From: Phyllobacterium sophorae
GTDB lineage: Bacteria; Pseudomonadota; Alphaproteobacteria; Rhizobiales; Rhizobiaceae
Reading direction: 5' to 3'
Assembly (NCBI RefSeq): GCF_003010965.1
Contig: NZ_PGGM01000003.1
Location: 186,001-250,000, forward strand
DNA length: 64,000 bases
A program made the position numbers and the translations under genes. Positions within the stretch are counted from its first letter, which is position 1, and every line of letters starts with the position of its first letter. Positions 45,783-55,146 of this stretch are shown here, in pieces. The notes under the pieces were generated by a model, which did no database searches, was not told where the DNA came from, and saw only the letters and a list, made by a program, of their open reading frames with translations.

Positions 45783-46178
45783 CTATTTTATGCCCATCAA
45801 GGTCTTCAGCTCTGAAACTTTTTTCATGCAACCTTGTTCATCGCCGGCGTCGACCATCTTGCGTGCTTCGCTCATCAATTGACCGATTTTGTTAGCCGGT
45901 TCCCCGGCGGGTTGGTCGGTAACCTGTTTTTGATGCGGTGAAATGGCTTCTACAGCACCTGTTGTCGACCCGCTGGTTTCAGTCCCGGTGCCCTGCTTGC
46001 CTGATAAGACTTCCTCCTGGTGCTTGGTGGCAGGCATTCCGGTACTATCGGTGGCCGCCCCGGTCTCAGCGCTAATAGTCGATTGTTTGAGATTGTTCAG
46101 CTCTTCTTGGCAGTCGGCGACCGCCGGAGCAGCAAAGTAGAGCGTCACCGCTGCAATCGTGAATATTCGAACAAACAT
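45783..46178 (-). CDS. Small periplasmic protein with Ser/Thr-rich centre
   Basis: A 131-residue precursor starting MFVRIFTIAAVTLYFAAP with cleavage at AVA-DC. An N-terminal helix (CQEELNNLKQ), a low-complexity Thr/Gly/Gln-rich centre and a C-terminal helix (MSEARKMVDAGDEQGCMKKV, then SELKTLMGIK). ATG at 46178 follows GGAGAGTCTA. The C-terminal helix with one Cys resembles the end of the protein at 21363-21626. Function unknown. Confidence 0.72.
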   Translation of the reverse strand: MFVRIFTIAAVTLYFAAPAVADCQEELNNLKQSTISAETGAATDSTGMPATKHQEEVLSGKQGTGTETSGSTTGAVEAISPHQKQVTDQPAGEPANKIGQLMSEARKMVDAGDEQGCMKKVSELKTLMGIK

Positions 46179-47052
46179 TAGACTCTCCATGCTCAAAGAT
46201 TTCTTCTCCTCATGAAAACGACCTCGGGCGCCAAGAGTTCCTCAAGAATAGGCCGGCACTGCATATGTTGCGAAGGATTGGCCCGATAAGTCCCCGATTG
46301 AACCAGCTAAATCACGTGTTATTTGACAGATATTCGGTTTAGGAGCAGTCTCAAACAGTTGCATGTCTGCACCCCTGCAACAGGAGGCCCGACGCTTTGG
46401 CCACCCTTCGATAAGTAGCCACCGCCGGGCCTCATCGGTCCACAAACCAAAATCATTAAGGTGTCTGGTCGTCGCGAGTTTCACCCCCCAATGTCACAAA
46501 AATCAGTCGCGAACCGAACGGCCCTTCGCAGGATTGAAATGCGGTCACGCCTAAAGTGCGCCTTTCCCCTCCGGGGTTGCGCGTTCATCAACTTTCTTCA
46601 GGCAGTAATTAAAGCCAAGCAGTCGACTCCACTCTGATGTGCGCCGTCTCACGTCAGCGATGACAGCCATCCTGATGGCTCTCTTACTCGGCCGTCGACC
46701 ATCCGGTGGGGTCGGTTAACGAAATTCGGCCGACGTTGAACCAATTGAGATGGAACGCGTTTGATTGCTACGCCACAGTGTTTGGAAATTATCCCGCAGT
46801 GGCGCTCGCAAGAGCCTCCCAGCCTTGCTTGCAGCTGGCCAGTCTAATTCAAGGAAGGACGCATGACGGTATGTGCAGTCATTTTGCACCGACCTTGGCG
46901 AGGCTTGTTGCGATCGCGTGGACTGGAATGCTCGTTTATCTCGCCAATCGATGGGGCCACGGCCATAAGTGATCACAGTCCGTCCCAGTTCGAGGAACTA
47001 GGAAATGGCGGCCCCTAAGAGCCGCCCTCTCTTCATCAGAGCAGTCGAACGG
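46179..47052. other. Long gene-poor stretch
   Basis: About 870 bases. Two weak candidates: a minus-strand frame at 46242-46484 and a plus-strand 33-codon frame from 46871 with a hydrophobic middle (LVAIAWTGMLVYLANRWGHG). Neither has a well-placed ribosome site. Otherwise nothing recognised. Confidence 0.4.
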
Positions 47053-47415
47053 TTAAAGACCGAAGATTGTCAGCGGATACCAATATCCATCACTATGGCG
47101 CCGATAGCCACGGCGATGCTCGCGATATCCGCGATGACCATGCCAGTACCCGCGCCGATCACGACGGCTCTCGTAGCGATGTTCCCGACGATCGCGACGG
47201 CTTTCATATCGGTCTTCGCCGCGATCCCGGCGATCCCAATGCTTCTTTTTCCGATATTCATAGCCTCTATCGTCACGGTATTGGGCTTGCGTCACTTGAA
47301 AACCGGCCGGAACGACCTGAACAGCCGTCGGTGCTGCAGTGGCCGCACCAACTGATGTCACTGCCATAATGACGGCGAGAAATGCCGCAGTTAATAGCGA
47401 TACTATTTTTTGCAT
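47053..47415 (-). CDS. BA14K-like secreted Arg/Tyr-rich protein
   Basis: A 120-residue precursor: signal peptide [19 protein letters not shown] ending near ATA-AP, then a short hydrophobic part and a strongly basic region of repeated [12 protein letters not shown] and GYRRH units, ending [13 protein letters not shown]. The last part (HxxGYWYP) is the BA14K motif, known from a Brucella immunoreactive protein with reported lectin-like activity. ATG at 47415 follows AGGAGTTACC. The repeats suggest slippage-prone DNA. Confidence 0.8.
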   Translation of the reverse strand: MQKIVSLLTAAFLAVIMAVTSVGAATAAPTAVQVVPAGFQVTQAQYRDDRGYEYRKKKHWDRRDRGEDRYESRRDRREHRYESRRDRRGYWHGHRGYREHRRGYRRHSDGYWYPLTIFGL

Positions 47416-48098
47416 GGTAACTCCTGTTAACAATTTGCGAGTGGTGCGCCTTTGACTGTTAACGGAGCATGAACGGAAATCGCCAGTTGCTTGGCATAGG
47501 CTTGGAAATTGACTTCAATTTCATATGGGTGGGAATAAGGTTTGGCAGCAAGATTCATGTTCTGGTCAACTGCCTTAATCAGCTTTTCCCTGCCTTCATC
47601 AGCTTCTCCTATTCCCGGCCATCAAAATTGCATTGCAGTGAAGCATGAAGGCGCAGGTACCGTATTGGCCCCGCCGCTGCCAGGCATACCGATTGCCAAG
47701 CTGCCTTGAGGACGGCTAATGCAATGCATGGCCAGCACCGTTGGCGCGTGTTGCGTAATGGTGTTTCGAACAGCGTGGCCACGTTTCGGCCACGCATAAT
47801 ACTTGCGACCATGGTGGCGAAGGCACTCCGCTCCTGTCTGGATGCGCCACAAGCAGAACATTTTAATCTCCTGAAAATTTCGTGTGTTACGTGCAAAGCC
47901 GCAACCATAATGTTTGCGGGATTTGAACTTTTTATTTCCTCTCAAGGAGTCCCGCTCGCGGGCGAGGTCTGGCGGAAGCTTGCGCTCCTTGTCACACGCC
48001 CGACCACGAGGGCTTAACCAAAAATGCTCATTTGACGGTCTATTGCTGAAGCGTGCCTTCACTAGCACAATGGTCAAGCGTTCCCATGGAGGTTTGCC
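47416..48098. other. Gene-poor stretch with one weak candidate
   Basis: On the minus strand ATG 47861 (to 47622, 79 codons) has CAGGAGATTAAA before it and reads MFCLWRIQTGAECLRHHGRK, but the rest lacks any fold-like pattern. I do not call it. The GGAGG of the next plus-strand gene lies at the right border. Confidence 0.35.
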
Positions 48099-48245
48099 GT
48101 GCAGCCGGATCCCTTGCATACGAGAGAGATGGTGATAATTGCCATTCTTATTGCCGCCGGCATATTCGCGTTCGGCGGTGCTGTGTCTTATCTTGGCAAA
48201 ACCAGACCTAGCTTCGATCCTCCGCCGGTCGTTGCAGGCGTTTAA
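48099..48245 (+). CDS. Single-helix small membrane protein, 48 residues
   Basis: GTG at 48099 follows ATGGAGGTTTGCC. The product has a short head (MQPDPLHTRE), one helix (MVIIAILIAAGIFAFGGAVS) and a Pro-rich tail (SFDPPPVVAG). The ribosome site, the single clean helix and the head-helix-tail order make it a credible small protein. Function unknown. Confidence 0.55.
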   Translation: MQPDPLHTREMVIIAILIAAGIFAFGGAVSYLGKTRPSFDPPPVVAGV

Positions 48246-48349
48246 CGGTCTTGCTAGGCTCAAGGCAGAATACTCATGGGTCGCAATTGGTGCAACGCGG
48301 TGCGGTGGGAGCGTGGCCATGCAGCCTTGCCATTGGTTTCGCCCTCAGC

Positions 48350-48574
48350 CTATTGGCTGGGCTCCATTCCGATATCCAGGCTTCGGCTTTTTAGCGGAGG
48401 GGTGTCCGACTGCCCGCGATGCTTTCCCTGCTTTGGGGAGCTTGTCACAGACTGTGTTTGTTGAGTCTCAGTTTGCTGAGTGGGATCTTTCTTGAGAATT
48501 TCCGTTTGGGCGAGGGCTCCCGATGCTACGCCGAGAGTAAGAACGAGGGCGCCTTTGAAGATAATGCTCTTCAC
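48350..48574 (-). CDS. Small secreted Gln/Thr-rich protein
   Basis: A 74-residue precursor from GTG 48574, preceded by AGGAGATTTTCG. Signal: KSIIFKGALVLTLGVASGAL, cleavage at ALA-QT. The mature part is hydrophilic and low in complexity (QQTETQQTQSVTSS), ending LDIGMEPSQ. The frame is open 12 codons further but without a ribosome site. Function unknown. Confidence 0.6.
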   Translation of the reverse strand: MKSIIFKGALVLTLGVASGALAQTEILKKDPTQQTETQQTQSVTSSPKQGKHRGQSDTPPLKSRSLDIGMEPSQ

Positions 48575-49124
48575 CGAAAATCTCCTCCTGATGATATCCC
48601 TCCAACTCAATAATTTCGTCTTTGTTCCGATTTTTGATTTTGGGAATCCTGGCGCTCACGGGTTTATTCGCAAGATCTCGAGAGTGCCATCGCTCCCGCC
48701 AGGTGCAATTTGGTAACGTCAGCGGATGCCCATGCCGCCATCGAACTGAATAGCGCGACAGGCAAAGTCTTTATCGATGTAGCGGAATAACCACCGAACA
48801 ATCGCCAACGCATGCGTGGTTTTACCAATCGATCATTACAACCGAGAACAAAAGCTATTGTGCTGGTTGTGTATATAGCGGGCGGGATGCTCGGCGGTAT
48901 GCCGACAATACACATGATCGTTTTGAAAGACATTTGCTTTCCTCTGAATGCTCTCTTTGCAAGAGCGAAATTTGGACGATTGACGCCTAAGACTATGATT
49001 TTTGCCTTGATCCAGATCAACACTGATAAGCCTCGGCATGATAGGTTTGAGCCTAGATTCGGAGCATCAAATGCGTTGGCTTGGTGCGCGCGTGTACAAG
49101 TGAAATTCCTGGAAAGCAGGCAAA
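48575..49124. other. Intergenic, no gene recognised
   Basis: Open frames on both strands around 48812-49135 and 48664-49149 overlap each other and show no motif. I see nothing definite. Confidence 0.4.
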
Positions 49125-50690
49125 ATGTGCCATGATCAAAGCGAGACAATTGCGTTTTTGAGGCATGCCGAAAGTTACGGCCTGGACGGGGCGGTCGAGG
49201 TAATGGAAACGCACATATCGCTTGTCTTCCTCGTCGCGGACAGAGCCTTCAAACTAAAGCGAGCCGTCAAATTTCCCTACGCTGATTTCTCAACGCCAGC
49301 ATTGCGGCTTGCCTGTTGTCTGAAGGAGGTCGAGCTCAACAGCAAGACGGCACCAGAACTCTATCTCGGCGTTCGTCGGATCACGCGTGGCGCTAATGGC
49401 AAGCTGTGTTTTGATGGCACAAACGAGACGATCGATGCTGTTGTTGAAATGCAGCGGTTCTCCCAAGAACAGCTGTTCGATAAAATGGCTGAAGCGGGCC
49501 AACTTGTGCCGACGCTGATGGACATGACAGCTCGAGAGATAGCGACGTTCCATCAGATGATTGCTCCTGTCCATGCCAACAGCGGTTCGTCCAATATCGA
49601 GGGCGTGCTTGACATCAACGAGCGTGGTTTTGCAACCAGTCACGTGTTTTCCGAGCCCGAAGTCGCGGCATTCAGCGATGCGTTCCGGACAGCACTCGAA
49701 GGTCATCGCAGACAGCTGGACCGCCGCGAAACTGCGGGGATGATCCGGCGCTGCCACGGCGATCTTCATCTGCGCAATATCTATCTGACCGAGGATGGAC
49801 CCAGGCTTTTCGATTGCATCGAATTCAACGACCAAATTGCGACTGTCGATGTGCTTTATGATCTGGCATTTCTCTTGATGGACCTTTGGCACCGCCACCT
49901 ACGCGACAACGCCAATCTGGCCATGAACCGATATCTGGACCTAACAGGTGACGCCGATGGCATTGCAGTTCTTCCTTTTTTCATGGCGTTGCGTGCTGCT
50001 GTCCGCGCGCACGTTACCGCGAGCCAAGTGGAATTGGGCAGCATGGATAAATCCACAAGTCTCAGACAGGATGCTCGATCGTACTTCAATCTTGCGATTG
50101 CTCTGCTTGGATCACCCTCACCGCTGCTAATTGCGATCGGCGGGTTGAGCGGATCCGGCAAGTCAACGGTCGCAGAGGCGCTGGCCCCATATGTCGGATG
50201 CGCTCCGGGCGCGCGAATTTTCGAAAGTGACCGCATCCGCAAGGCTATGTTTGGTGCACGAGCAACCGAAAGACTTCCAGCTGAGGCCTATCGGCCGGAA
50301 ATTTCGGACGTCGTCTACAAGACCCTGTGCGATAAGGCAGCCGCTGCACTGGCATGCCGCGGTTCTGTTATTGTCGATGCTGTTTTTGACAAGTCCCGCA
50401 ATCGGGATTTAATCGAACGTGTTGGGAAGGCACTTGGAGTCCCGTTCGTGGGGATTTGGCTCACGGCAGATCATTCAATATTAGCGTCACGAATAGAGGC
50501 ACGAAGGAACAGCGCGTCAGATGCAACTGTTGAGGTACTGGGTATGCAGGAAGCCAGGGATGTCGGTGCCGTCCGGTGGCGGCATATTGATGCTGGCCAA
50601 TCTGTTGATACCGTTGTCGAGCTGGTTCTCGATGAGATTGAGACAGTGTGTAATTTTTCATTGTCTCCACGAACCTACGGGGGGTGTTAG
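49125..50690 (+). CDS. Fusion of an APH-like kinase domain and a P-loop kinase domain
   Basis: A 521-residue cytosolic protein. The N-terminal two thirds has an aminoglycoside-phosphotransferase-like fold with catalytic loop RCHGDLHLRNI (H211, D213) and metal loop FDCIEFND. The C-terminal third is an AAA/zeta-type P-loop kinase with GGLSGSGKST (residues 339-348) and IFESDRIRK. This two-domain arrangement is a known conserved family in alphaproteobacteria, often near universal stress or copper genes, but its substrate is not established. ATG at 49125; no clear ribosome site. Confidence 0.88.
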   Translation: MCHDQSETIAFLRHAESYGLDGAVEVMETHISLVFLVADRAFKLKRAVKFPYADFSTPALRLACCLKEVELNSKTAPELYLGVRRITRGANGKLCFDGTNETIDAVVEMQRFSQEQLFDKMAEAGQLVPTLMDMTAREIATFHQMIAPVHANSGSSNIEGVLDINERGFATSHVFSEPEVAAFSDAFRTALEGHRRQLDRRETAGMIRRCHGDLHLRNIYLTEDGPRLFDCIEFNDQIATVDVLYDLAFLLMDLWHRHLRDNANLAMNRYLDLTGDADGIAVLPFFMALRAAVRAHVTASQVELGSMDKSTSLRQDARSYFNLAIALLGSPSPLLIAIGGLSGSGKSTVAEALAPYVGCAPGARIFESDRIRKAMFGARATERLPAEAYRPEISDVVYKTLCDKAAAALACRGSVIVDAVFDKSRNRDLIERVGKALGVPFVGIWLTADHSILASRIEARRNSASDATVEVLGMQEARDVGAVRWRHIDAGQSVDTVVELVLDEIETVCNFSLSPRTYGGC

Positions 50691-51074
50691 CCATGTTGCT
50701 CTTACTATGTCGGAATTTTCACGTTAGGCCCGGACGGTAATCGGGTCAGCGATGCCCCGCTGAGTCAAAGCGCCAATCCGGTGATCAGCCCAACTTGTGG
50801 GGGCAGAGATCCAATGGGCGCCAAGCGCGGATGCCGTCCAGTCGCCATATTTTCGGGGCCATGTGGAAGCAACTTGCCGTCTATATAGGAAGGCGATGCA
50901 ACTGATGACTTGCCCGGACGCAAGCGTTCGCGCATTGACGCCGGGTGACAGCTCGAACCCTCCACCGATCGCTGCGTCTGGCCTAATCCCATCGTGCCGC
51001 AAAGGTGAAGTGTCAAATTTACTAGATCGTTCCTAATCGTTCAGCCGGACAAATGAATTTTGACAGGAGCGTTC
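50691..51074. other. Intergenic, no gene recognised
   Basis: A minus-strand frame at 50724-51002 is open but has no motif. The right end holds the copA promoter. Confidence 0.4.
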
Positions 51075-51105
51075 TTGACCTTCCCACAATAGGAAGCCGT
51101 ATGTT
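51075..51105 (+). promoter_or_regulatory. CueR/HmrR-type copper promoter of copA
   Basis: -35 TTGACC (51075-51080), an unusually long 19-base spacer and -10 TATGTT (51100-51105). The spacer carries the dyad CTTCC-CACAATA-GGAAG (80-84 and 92-96 of 51000). A 19-base spacer with an ACCTTCC...GGAAG dyad is the hallmark of MerR-family copper activators (CueR, HmrR), which untwist the promoter when Cu(I) is bound. The regulator gene itself is not in this window. Confidence 0.8.
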
Positions 51106-51145
51106 TCATCCTGATCATATCTGATGTCCCTGAAAGGTCGGTTCA

Positions 51146-53485
51146 ATGGCACAGGAAACGCACAATCATCATAACGTCATCGTAACGAAGACCGATGTGT
51201 TTCGCGATCCCGTTTGTGGCATGACGGTCGATCCGAAGGCTGGCAAACCAACGGCGGAATATGAGGGCAAAATATTCCATTTCTGCTCGTCCGGGTGCCA
51301 GCAGAAATTCAAGTTTGATCCGGAGCAATACCTGGACAGTCACTCTGCGTCGCCCAAAGCGGTGCCGAGAGGCACGCTCTATACCTGCCCGATGCATCCT
51401 CAAATCATTCGCGAGAGGCCCGGCTCCTGCCCGATCTGCGGCATGGCCCTGGAGCCGATGGGCGTTCCGACTGACGAAGGCCCCAATCCGGAACTGGTGG
51501 ATTTCACGCGGCGATTGTGGGTGAGCGCCGCCTGTTCGATCCCGCTGCTCATCCTGACCATGGGGCCGATGTTCGGTCTGCCAGTTCGCGACTGGGTCGG
51601 CGAACGTCTCGCAGCCTGGTCCGAATTCGCGTTGGCTGCGCCGGTCGTCCTTTGGGCCGCGCTTCCCTTCTTTAAGCGCGGTTGGGACTCCATCGTCAAT
51701 CGCAGCCCCAACATGTGGACGTTGATTTCGATCGGGGTCGGTGTGGCCTTCGCCTACAGTGTGGTGGCGACGCTGTTCCCGGATATCTTTCCCCACTCCT
51801 TTCGTGGGCATGGCGGATCAGTGCCGACTTATTTTGAGGCGGCAGCCGTCATCGTTGCGCTCATTTTCGTGGGACAGGTGCTCGAACTGCGGGCGCGTGA
51901 ACGCACGGGATCTGCTATTCGTGCGTTGCTGGACCTTGCGCCAAAAACCGCGCGCCGTATCGCCGAAGACGGCGTAGAAACGGATGTTCCTCTGGATGAG
52001 GTGCAATCAGGGGATCGGCTGCGCATCCGCCCTGGTGACAGTGTTCCGGTCGATGGCGTGGTCATCGAGGGCCGCTCCTCCATCGACGAATCGATGATTA
52101 CTGGCGAGCCTGTTCCGGTCGAGAAGACGCAAGGTGACAACGTGACCGGCGGCACCCTCAACAAGAGCGGCTCACTGATCATGCGGGCGGAAAAGGTCGG
52201 ATCCGACACCATGCTTTCGCAGATCGTGGACATGGTGGCCAAGGCGCAGCGTTCGCGCGCACCGATCCAGGGATTGGCAGATGCGGTCTCGTACTATTTC
52301 GTGCCGGCGGTGGTCATGATCGCGATCGTATCGTTTATCATCTGGGCCCTGTTCGGCCCTGAGCCGCGCATGATCTATGCTTTCGTTTCAGCAGTGTCTG
52401 TGCTGATTATCGCCTGTCCATGTGCTCTGGGCCTTGCAACGCCTATGTCAATCATGACAGCGACGGGTCGCGGCGCACAAGCCGGCGTTCTCATCAAGGA
52501 CGCCGAAGCACTGGAACGTTTCGCCAAGGTCGATACGCTGATTGTTGACAAGACCGGGACACTCACGGAGGGCAAGCCCAAGCTCACCGATGTCCTCGTG
52601 GCAAATGGTATTGAGGAAAGCGAATTGCTGGCGCTTGCCGCAAGCCTTGAAAAAGGCTCCGAGCATCCCCTGGCGGAGGCGATCGTGGATGGCGCAAACG
52701 AGCGCGGCGTCAATCTGTCCAACGTCGACGATTTCGATGCGATCACCGGGAAGGGTGTTACGGGCAAGGTTTCCGGCAAGACCGTGGCACTCGGCAACGC
52801 GGCGATGATGGAGGAACTGAAGCTCGATACCACATCGCTCCGGGACCGGGCGGATACGTTGCGCACGGACGGCAAGACGGCGATGTTCGTGGCGATCGAC
52901 GGCAAGCTCGCAGGTCTTGTTGCCGTTGCCGATCCGATCAAACAAACGGCCGCGGAGGCGATCCGCGCCCTGCACGACAGTGGCCTGAGGATCATCATGG
53001 CCACGGGCGACAATGAACGCACGGCAAAGGCTGTTGCCGCTAGGGTCGGCATAGACGAAGTGCGCGCCGACATCTTGCCGGAAGGCAAGAAGGCCCTGGT
53101 CGATGAACTGCAGGCAAAGGGGGCGAAGGTCGCTATGGCGGGCGATGGCGTCAACGACGCGCCGGCGCTGGCTGCCGCCCATGTGGGCATTGCAATGGGA
53201 ACTGGTGCCGACGTCGCGATGGAGAGCGCCGGAATCACACTGGTCAAGGGCGATCTGACTGGCATTGTTCGCGCCCGGCATCTGGCGGCGGCGACGATCC
53301 GTAATATCAAGCAGAACCTGTTCTTCGCCTTCATATATAACGCGCTTGGGGTGCCTGTCGCCGCAGGTGTCCTTTACCCGATATTCGGCACGTTGCTTTC
53401 GCCGATGATCGCGGCAGCGGCGATGAGTGTATCTTCCGTCTCCGTGGTCGCCAATGCGCTGCGCCTGAGGACGGTGAAATTATAA
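51146..53485 (+). CDS. copA: Copper-exporting P1B-type ATPase
   Basis: A 779-residue inner-membrane ATPase that exports Cu(I). It has two soluble metal modules in place of the usual CxxC HMA domains: a YHS domain ([13 protein letters not shown] to SSGCQQKF, residues about 18-62) and a heavy-metal-binding domain ([17 protein letters not shown]). Then the P1B core: [10 protein letters not shown], the intramembrane C424-P-C426, phosphorylated D468 in [16 protein letters not shown] and AGDGVND. CPC together with the end-helix N and S residues fits Cu(I). ATG at 51146 lies 40 bases after a CueR-type promoter. Silver export is also possible. Confidence 0.95.
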   Translation: MAQETHNHHNVIVTKTDVFRDPVCGMTVDPKAGKPTAEYEGKIFHFCSSGCQQKFKFDPEQYLDSHSASPKAVPRGTLYTCPMHPQIIRERPGSCPICGMALEPMGVPTDEGPNPELVDFTRRLWVSAACSIPLLILTMGPMFGLPVRDWVGERLAAWSEFALAAPVVLWAALPFFKRGWDSIVNRSPNMWTLISIGVGVAFAYSVVATLFPDIFPHSFRGHGGSVPTYFEAAAVIVALIFVGQVLELRARERTGSAIRALLDLAPKTARRIAEDGVETDVPLDEVQSGDRLRIRPGDSVPVDGVVIEGRSSIDESMITGEPVPVEKTQGDNVTGGTLNKSGSLIMRAEKVGSDTMLSQIVDMVAKAQRSRAPIQGLADAVSYYFVPAVVMIAIVSFIIWALFGPEPRMIYAFVSAVSVLIIACPCALGLATPMSIMTATGRGAQAGVLIKDAEALERFAKVDTLIVDKTGTLTEGKPKLTDVLVANGIEESELLALAASLEKGSEHPLAEAIVDGANERGVNLSNVDDFDAITGKGVTGKVSGKTVALGNAAMMEELKLDTTSLRDRADTLRTDGKTAMFVAIDGKLAGLVAVADPIKQTAAEAIRALHDSGLRIIMATGDNERTAKAVAARVGIDEVRADILPEGKKALVDELQAKGAKVAMAGDGVNDAPALAAAHVGIAMGTGADVAMESAGITLVKGDLTGIVRARHLAAATIRNIKQNLFFAFIYNALGVPVAAGVLYPIFGTLLSPMIAAAAMSVSSVSVVANALRLRTVKL

Positions 53486-53509
53486 GCTGAACAGGTCATG
53501 GTCACATCT

Positions 53510-53962
53510 TGGATGCCAACAGCACGTCCACTTTGCCCGCCATCCACGTTCTTTACCGCGCAAGGCGTGAATGCCCGCGCTCCCATGATGATCAAATCGG
53601 CCGAAATATTGGCCGCGTGGCCGCTCGCCCATTAGGCGGCAGGCAATCTGTCGTCACTTGGCACCGCGGCGCGCCGGATGGCCCGGCATGCTTGCCGGGA
53701 GCACGGGATTGACGTTGTCCGCTTGGTCGCCCGCGTCGACGATGGTGACGTGCGCCTCGTTTGCTCCTGCAATGTCATCAATCGCGGCTCGGGCTGCCCG
53801 CATCGCTTCCATCCGGGATACCCGGGCAAACAATACTTGTGCGGCCGCAAGGTCGGTGGCGCATCAACCGGCAGGATCAATATCGAAATGCCCGAGTGAA
53901 AGTGCACACCCTCGCTCGCAGAGGTCTTCAGAGCGCTTGTGGATTTGTGCTAAGGAAAAGCC
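53510..53962 (-). pseudogene. Broken universal stress protein (UspA-family) gene
   Basis: On the minus strand, coding-like pieces follow each other in shifting frames. First GFSLAQIHKRSEDLCERG, an in-frame TGA at 53866-53864, then MEAMRAARAAIDDIAGANE and AHVTIVDAGDQADNV, ending at a TGA at 53656. In the next frame QVTTDCLPPNGRA, in the third ANISADLIIMGA, and shifted again GHSRLAR. The order matches the second half of two-domain Usp proteins (EAxRA, VTIV, GRxVA, ADLIVMGAYGHSR). At least three shifts and two stops make it dead. It directly follows copA. Confidence 0.75.
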
Positions 53963-54324
53963 TCACAACATGGTTGGGTGCAAGGGCCTTTCGGTGCGGG
54001 CTTTCAACACGAAAGCACGACAGAAGCGCCGCAATTAAAGACGTGTGATCAGGATCTTTTTGTCATCAACGCCCACCGGCCTGCGGCGCAGGGTGAATGA
54101 TATCGAAGCCTGGCTTCAAGCCATTTTGCGATAACTTCCGCGGGTTCCATCGGCTATGATCACGCGATTGACCTCGGCATTCCCTTTGATGGATCATTCT
54201 CCGCGCGGCATCGATAGGGCTTCTGACGGACCGAACGAGGTACCCAGCACGTCGAGCAGAGGAGTTCAACCGTCACCTTACAACAGTGTCCTCATGTCAT
54301 TGATCGCATACGACATTCCAGCCC
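53963..54324. other. Intergenic, possibly more of the decayed Usp gene
   Basis: The minus strand has short coding-like pieces (for example AEVIAKWLEARLR near 54120), which may belong to the N-terminal part of the decayed Usp gene, but I cannot align them. No intact gene. Confidence 0.35.
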
Positions 54325-54990
54325 CTAACCTGAATGCGCCTCGCGCTGTGACAGCGTCGCGACGAGATCGCTGAAGCGGTCGCCCTGCACTGCGATATGC
54401 TGGCGAAGCAGCGTACGGGCGAGTTCCGCTTCTCCAGACAGGATGGCTTCGACGATTCCTCCATGTTCGCTAAATGACGTCTTCATCCGATTGCGTACCC
54501 GAAGCTGGAGCCGACGATACGGCCGCAAGCGTCGATGCAGTGCTGTGCACTGCTCGATCAAAAAGCTGCTGTGGCTTGCGGTGTAGATAGCGTGATGAAA
54601 AAGTTCATTGTCATAGTAATAGGTGTCTGCATCGTCGGCATTGGCGGAGTGTTCGCATCTGGCATGAGCCGCAAGAAGCCCGGTTCGATCGGTGTCCGTA
54701 TGGCGGCGTGCGGCCAGCGATCCGGCCATTCCTTCCAATTCGGCCATCACCTCGAACATCTCATAGATGCGGTGAGGTCCTGGCTCGACAACCACGGCGC
54801 CGCGACGAGGGCGCATCTCAATCAAGCCGATTGCGCCAAGCTGCATCAACGCTTCGCGGATCGGGGTTCGCGACACGCCAAAATGCTTCGCCAATTGCAT
54901 TTCGTCCAGCCTGTCGCCGGGCGCGAACTGGTTCGTGACAATCCCGTTTTCAATCTCATCTCTCAGTCTTTGAACGATATTTTCGGCCAT
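54325..54990 (-). CDS. matR: MatR-like GntR-family regulator of malonate genes
   Basis: A 221-residue FCD-type GntR protein. N-terminal winged helix (DRLDEMQLAKHFGVSRTPIR, residues about 25-45) and an FCD effector domain with likely metal ligands in DNELFHHAIYTAS, FSEHGGIVEAIL and LLRQHIAVQ. Divergent from matA, with a MatR-like palindrome in the 156-base gap. In Rhizobium, MatR represses matABC until malonate binds; the same arrangement here supports the name. Confidence 0.88.
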   Translation of the reverse strand: MAENIVQRLRDEIENGIVTNQFAPGDRLDEMQLAKHFGVSRTPIREALMQLGAIGLIEMRPRRGAVVVEPGPHRIYEMFEVMAELEGMAGSLAARRHTDTDRTGLLAAHARCEHSANADDADTYYYDNELFHHAIYTASHSSFLIEQCTALHRRLRPYRRLQLRVRNRMKTSFSEHGGIVEAILSGEAELARTLLRQHIAVQGDRFSDLVATLSQREAHSG

Positions 54991-55016
54991 GATCCCTCTA
55001 AAAATGCATAATTCTC

Positions 55017-55034
55017 ATTCTTGCATACAAGAAT
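55017..55034. promoter_or_regulatory. MatR-like operator between matR and matA
   Basis: A perfect inverted repeat ATTCTTG-CATA-CAAGAAT. Its core TCTTGCA/TACAAGA matches 12 of 14 positions of the MatR site as I recall it from Rhizobium (TCTTGTA/TACACGA). It lies 27 bases upstream of the matR start and 113 before matA, so it can control both. A second palindrome, TGCATGCA (55043-55050), is nearby. Confidence 0.78.
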
Positions 55035-55146
55035 ATTGACTTTGCATGCATAATCGTCGAAACATTATATATCATTCGGGCGCGAGATTTGAAACAATGT
55101 TACTTAGACAGCCTGTTTTGACCAATACCGTGTATCGGAGTTCGCA

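Noticed and set aside
47053-47300. CRISPR or tandem-repeat array in the repeated CGATCGCGA-like units
   Set aside because: The repeats are codon repeats for Arg/Tyr/Asp inside the BA14K-like gene, not spaced by unique spacers.
47622-48320. Minus-strand 232-codon open frame
   Set aside because: It crosses the strong ribosome site of the plus-strand small gene and lacks motifs. The internal ATG at 47861 has a good AGGAG but the product is not protein-like, so I only noted it.
52375-53334. Minus-strand 319-codon open frame opposite copA
   Set aside because: Ser/Ala/Arg-rich translation with no fold-like pattern; it is the antisense shadow of the P-type ATPase core.
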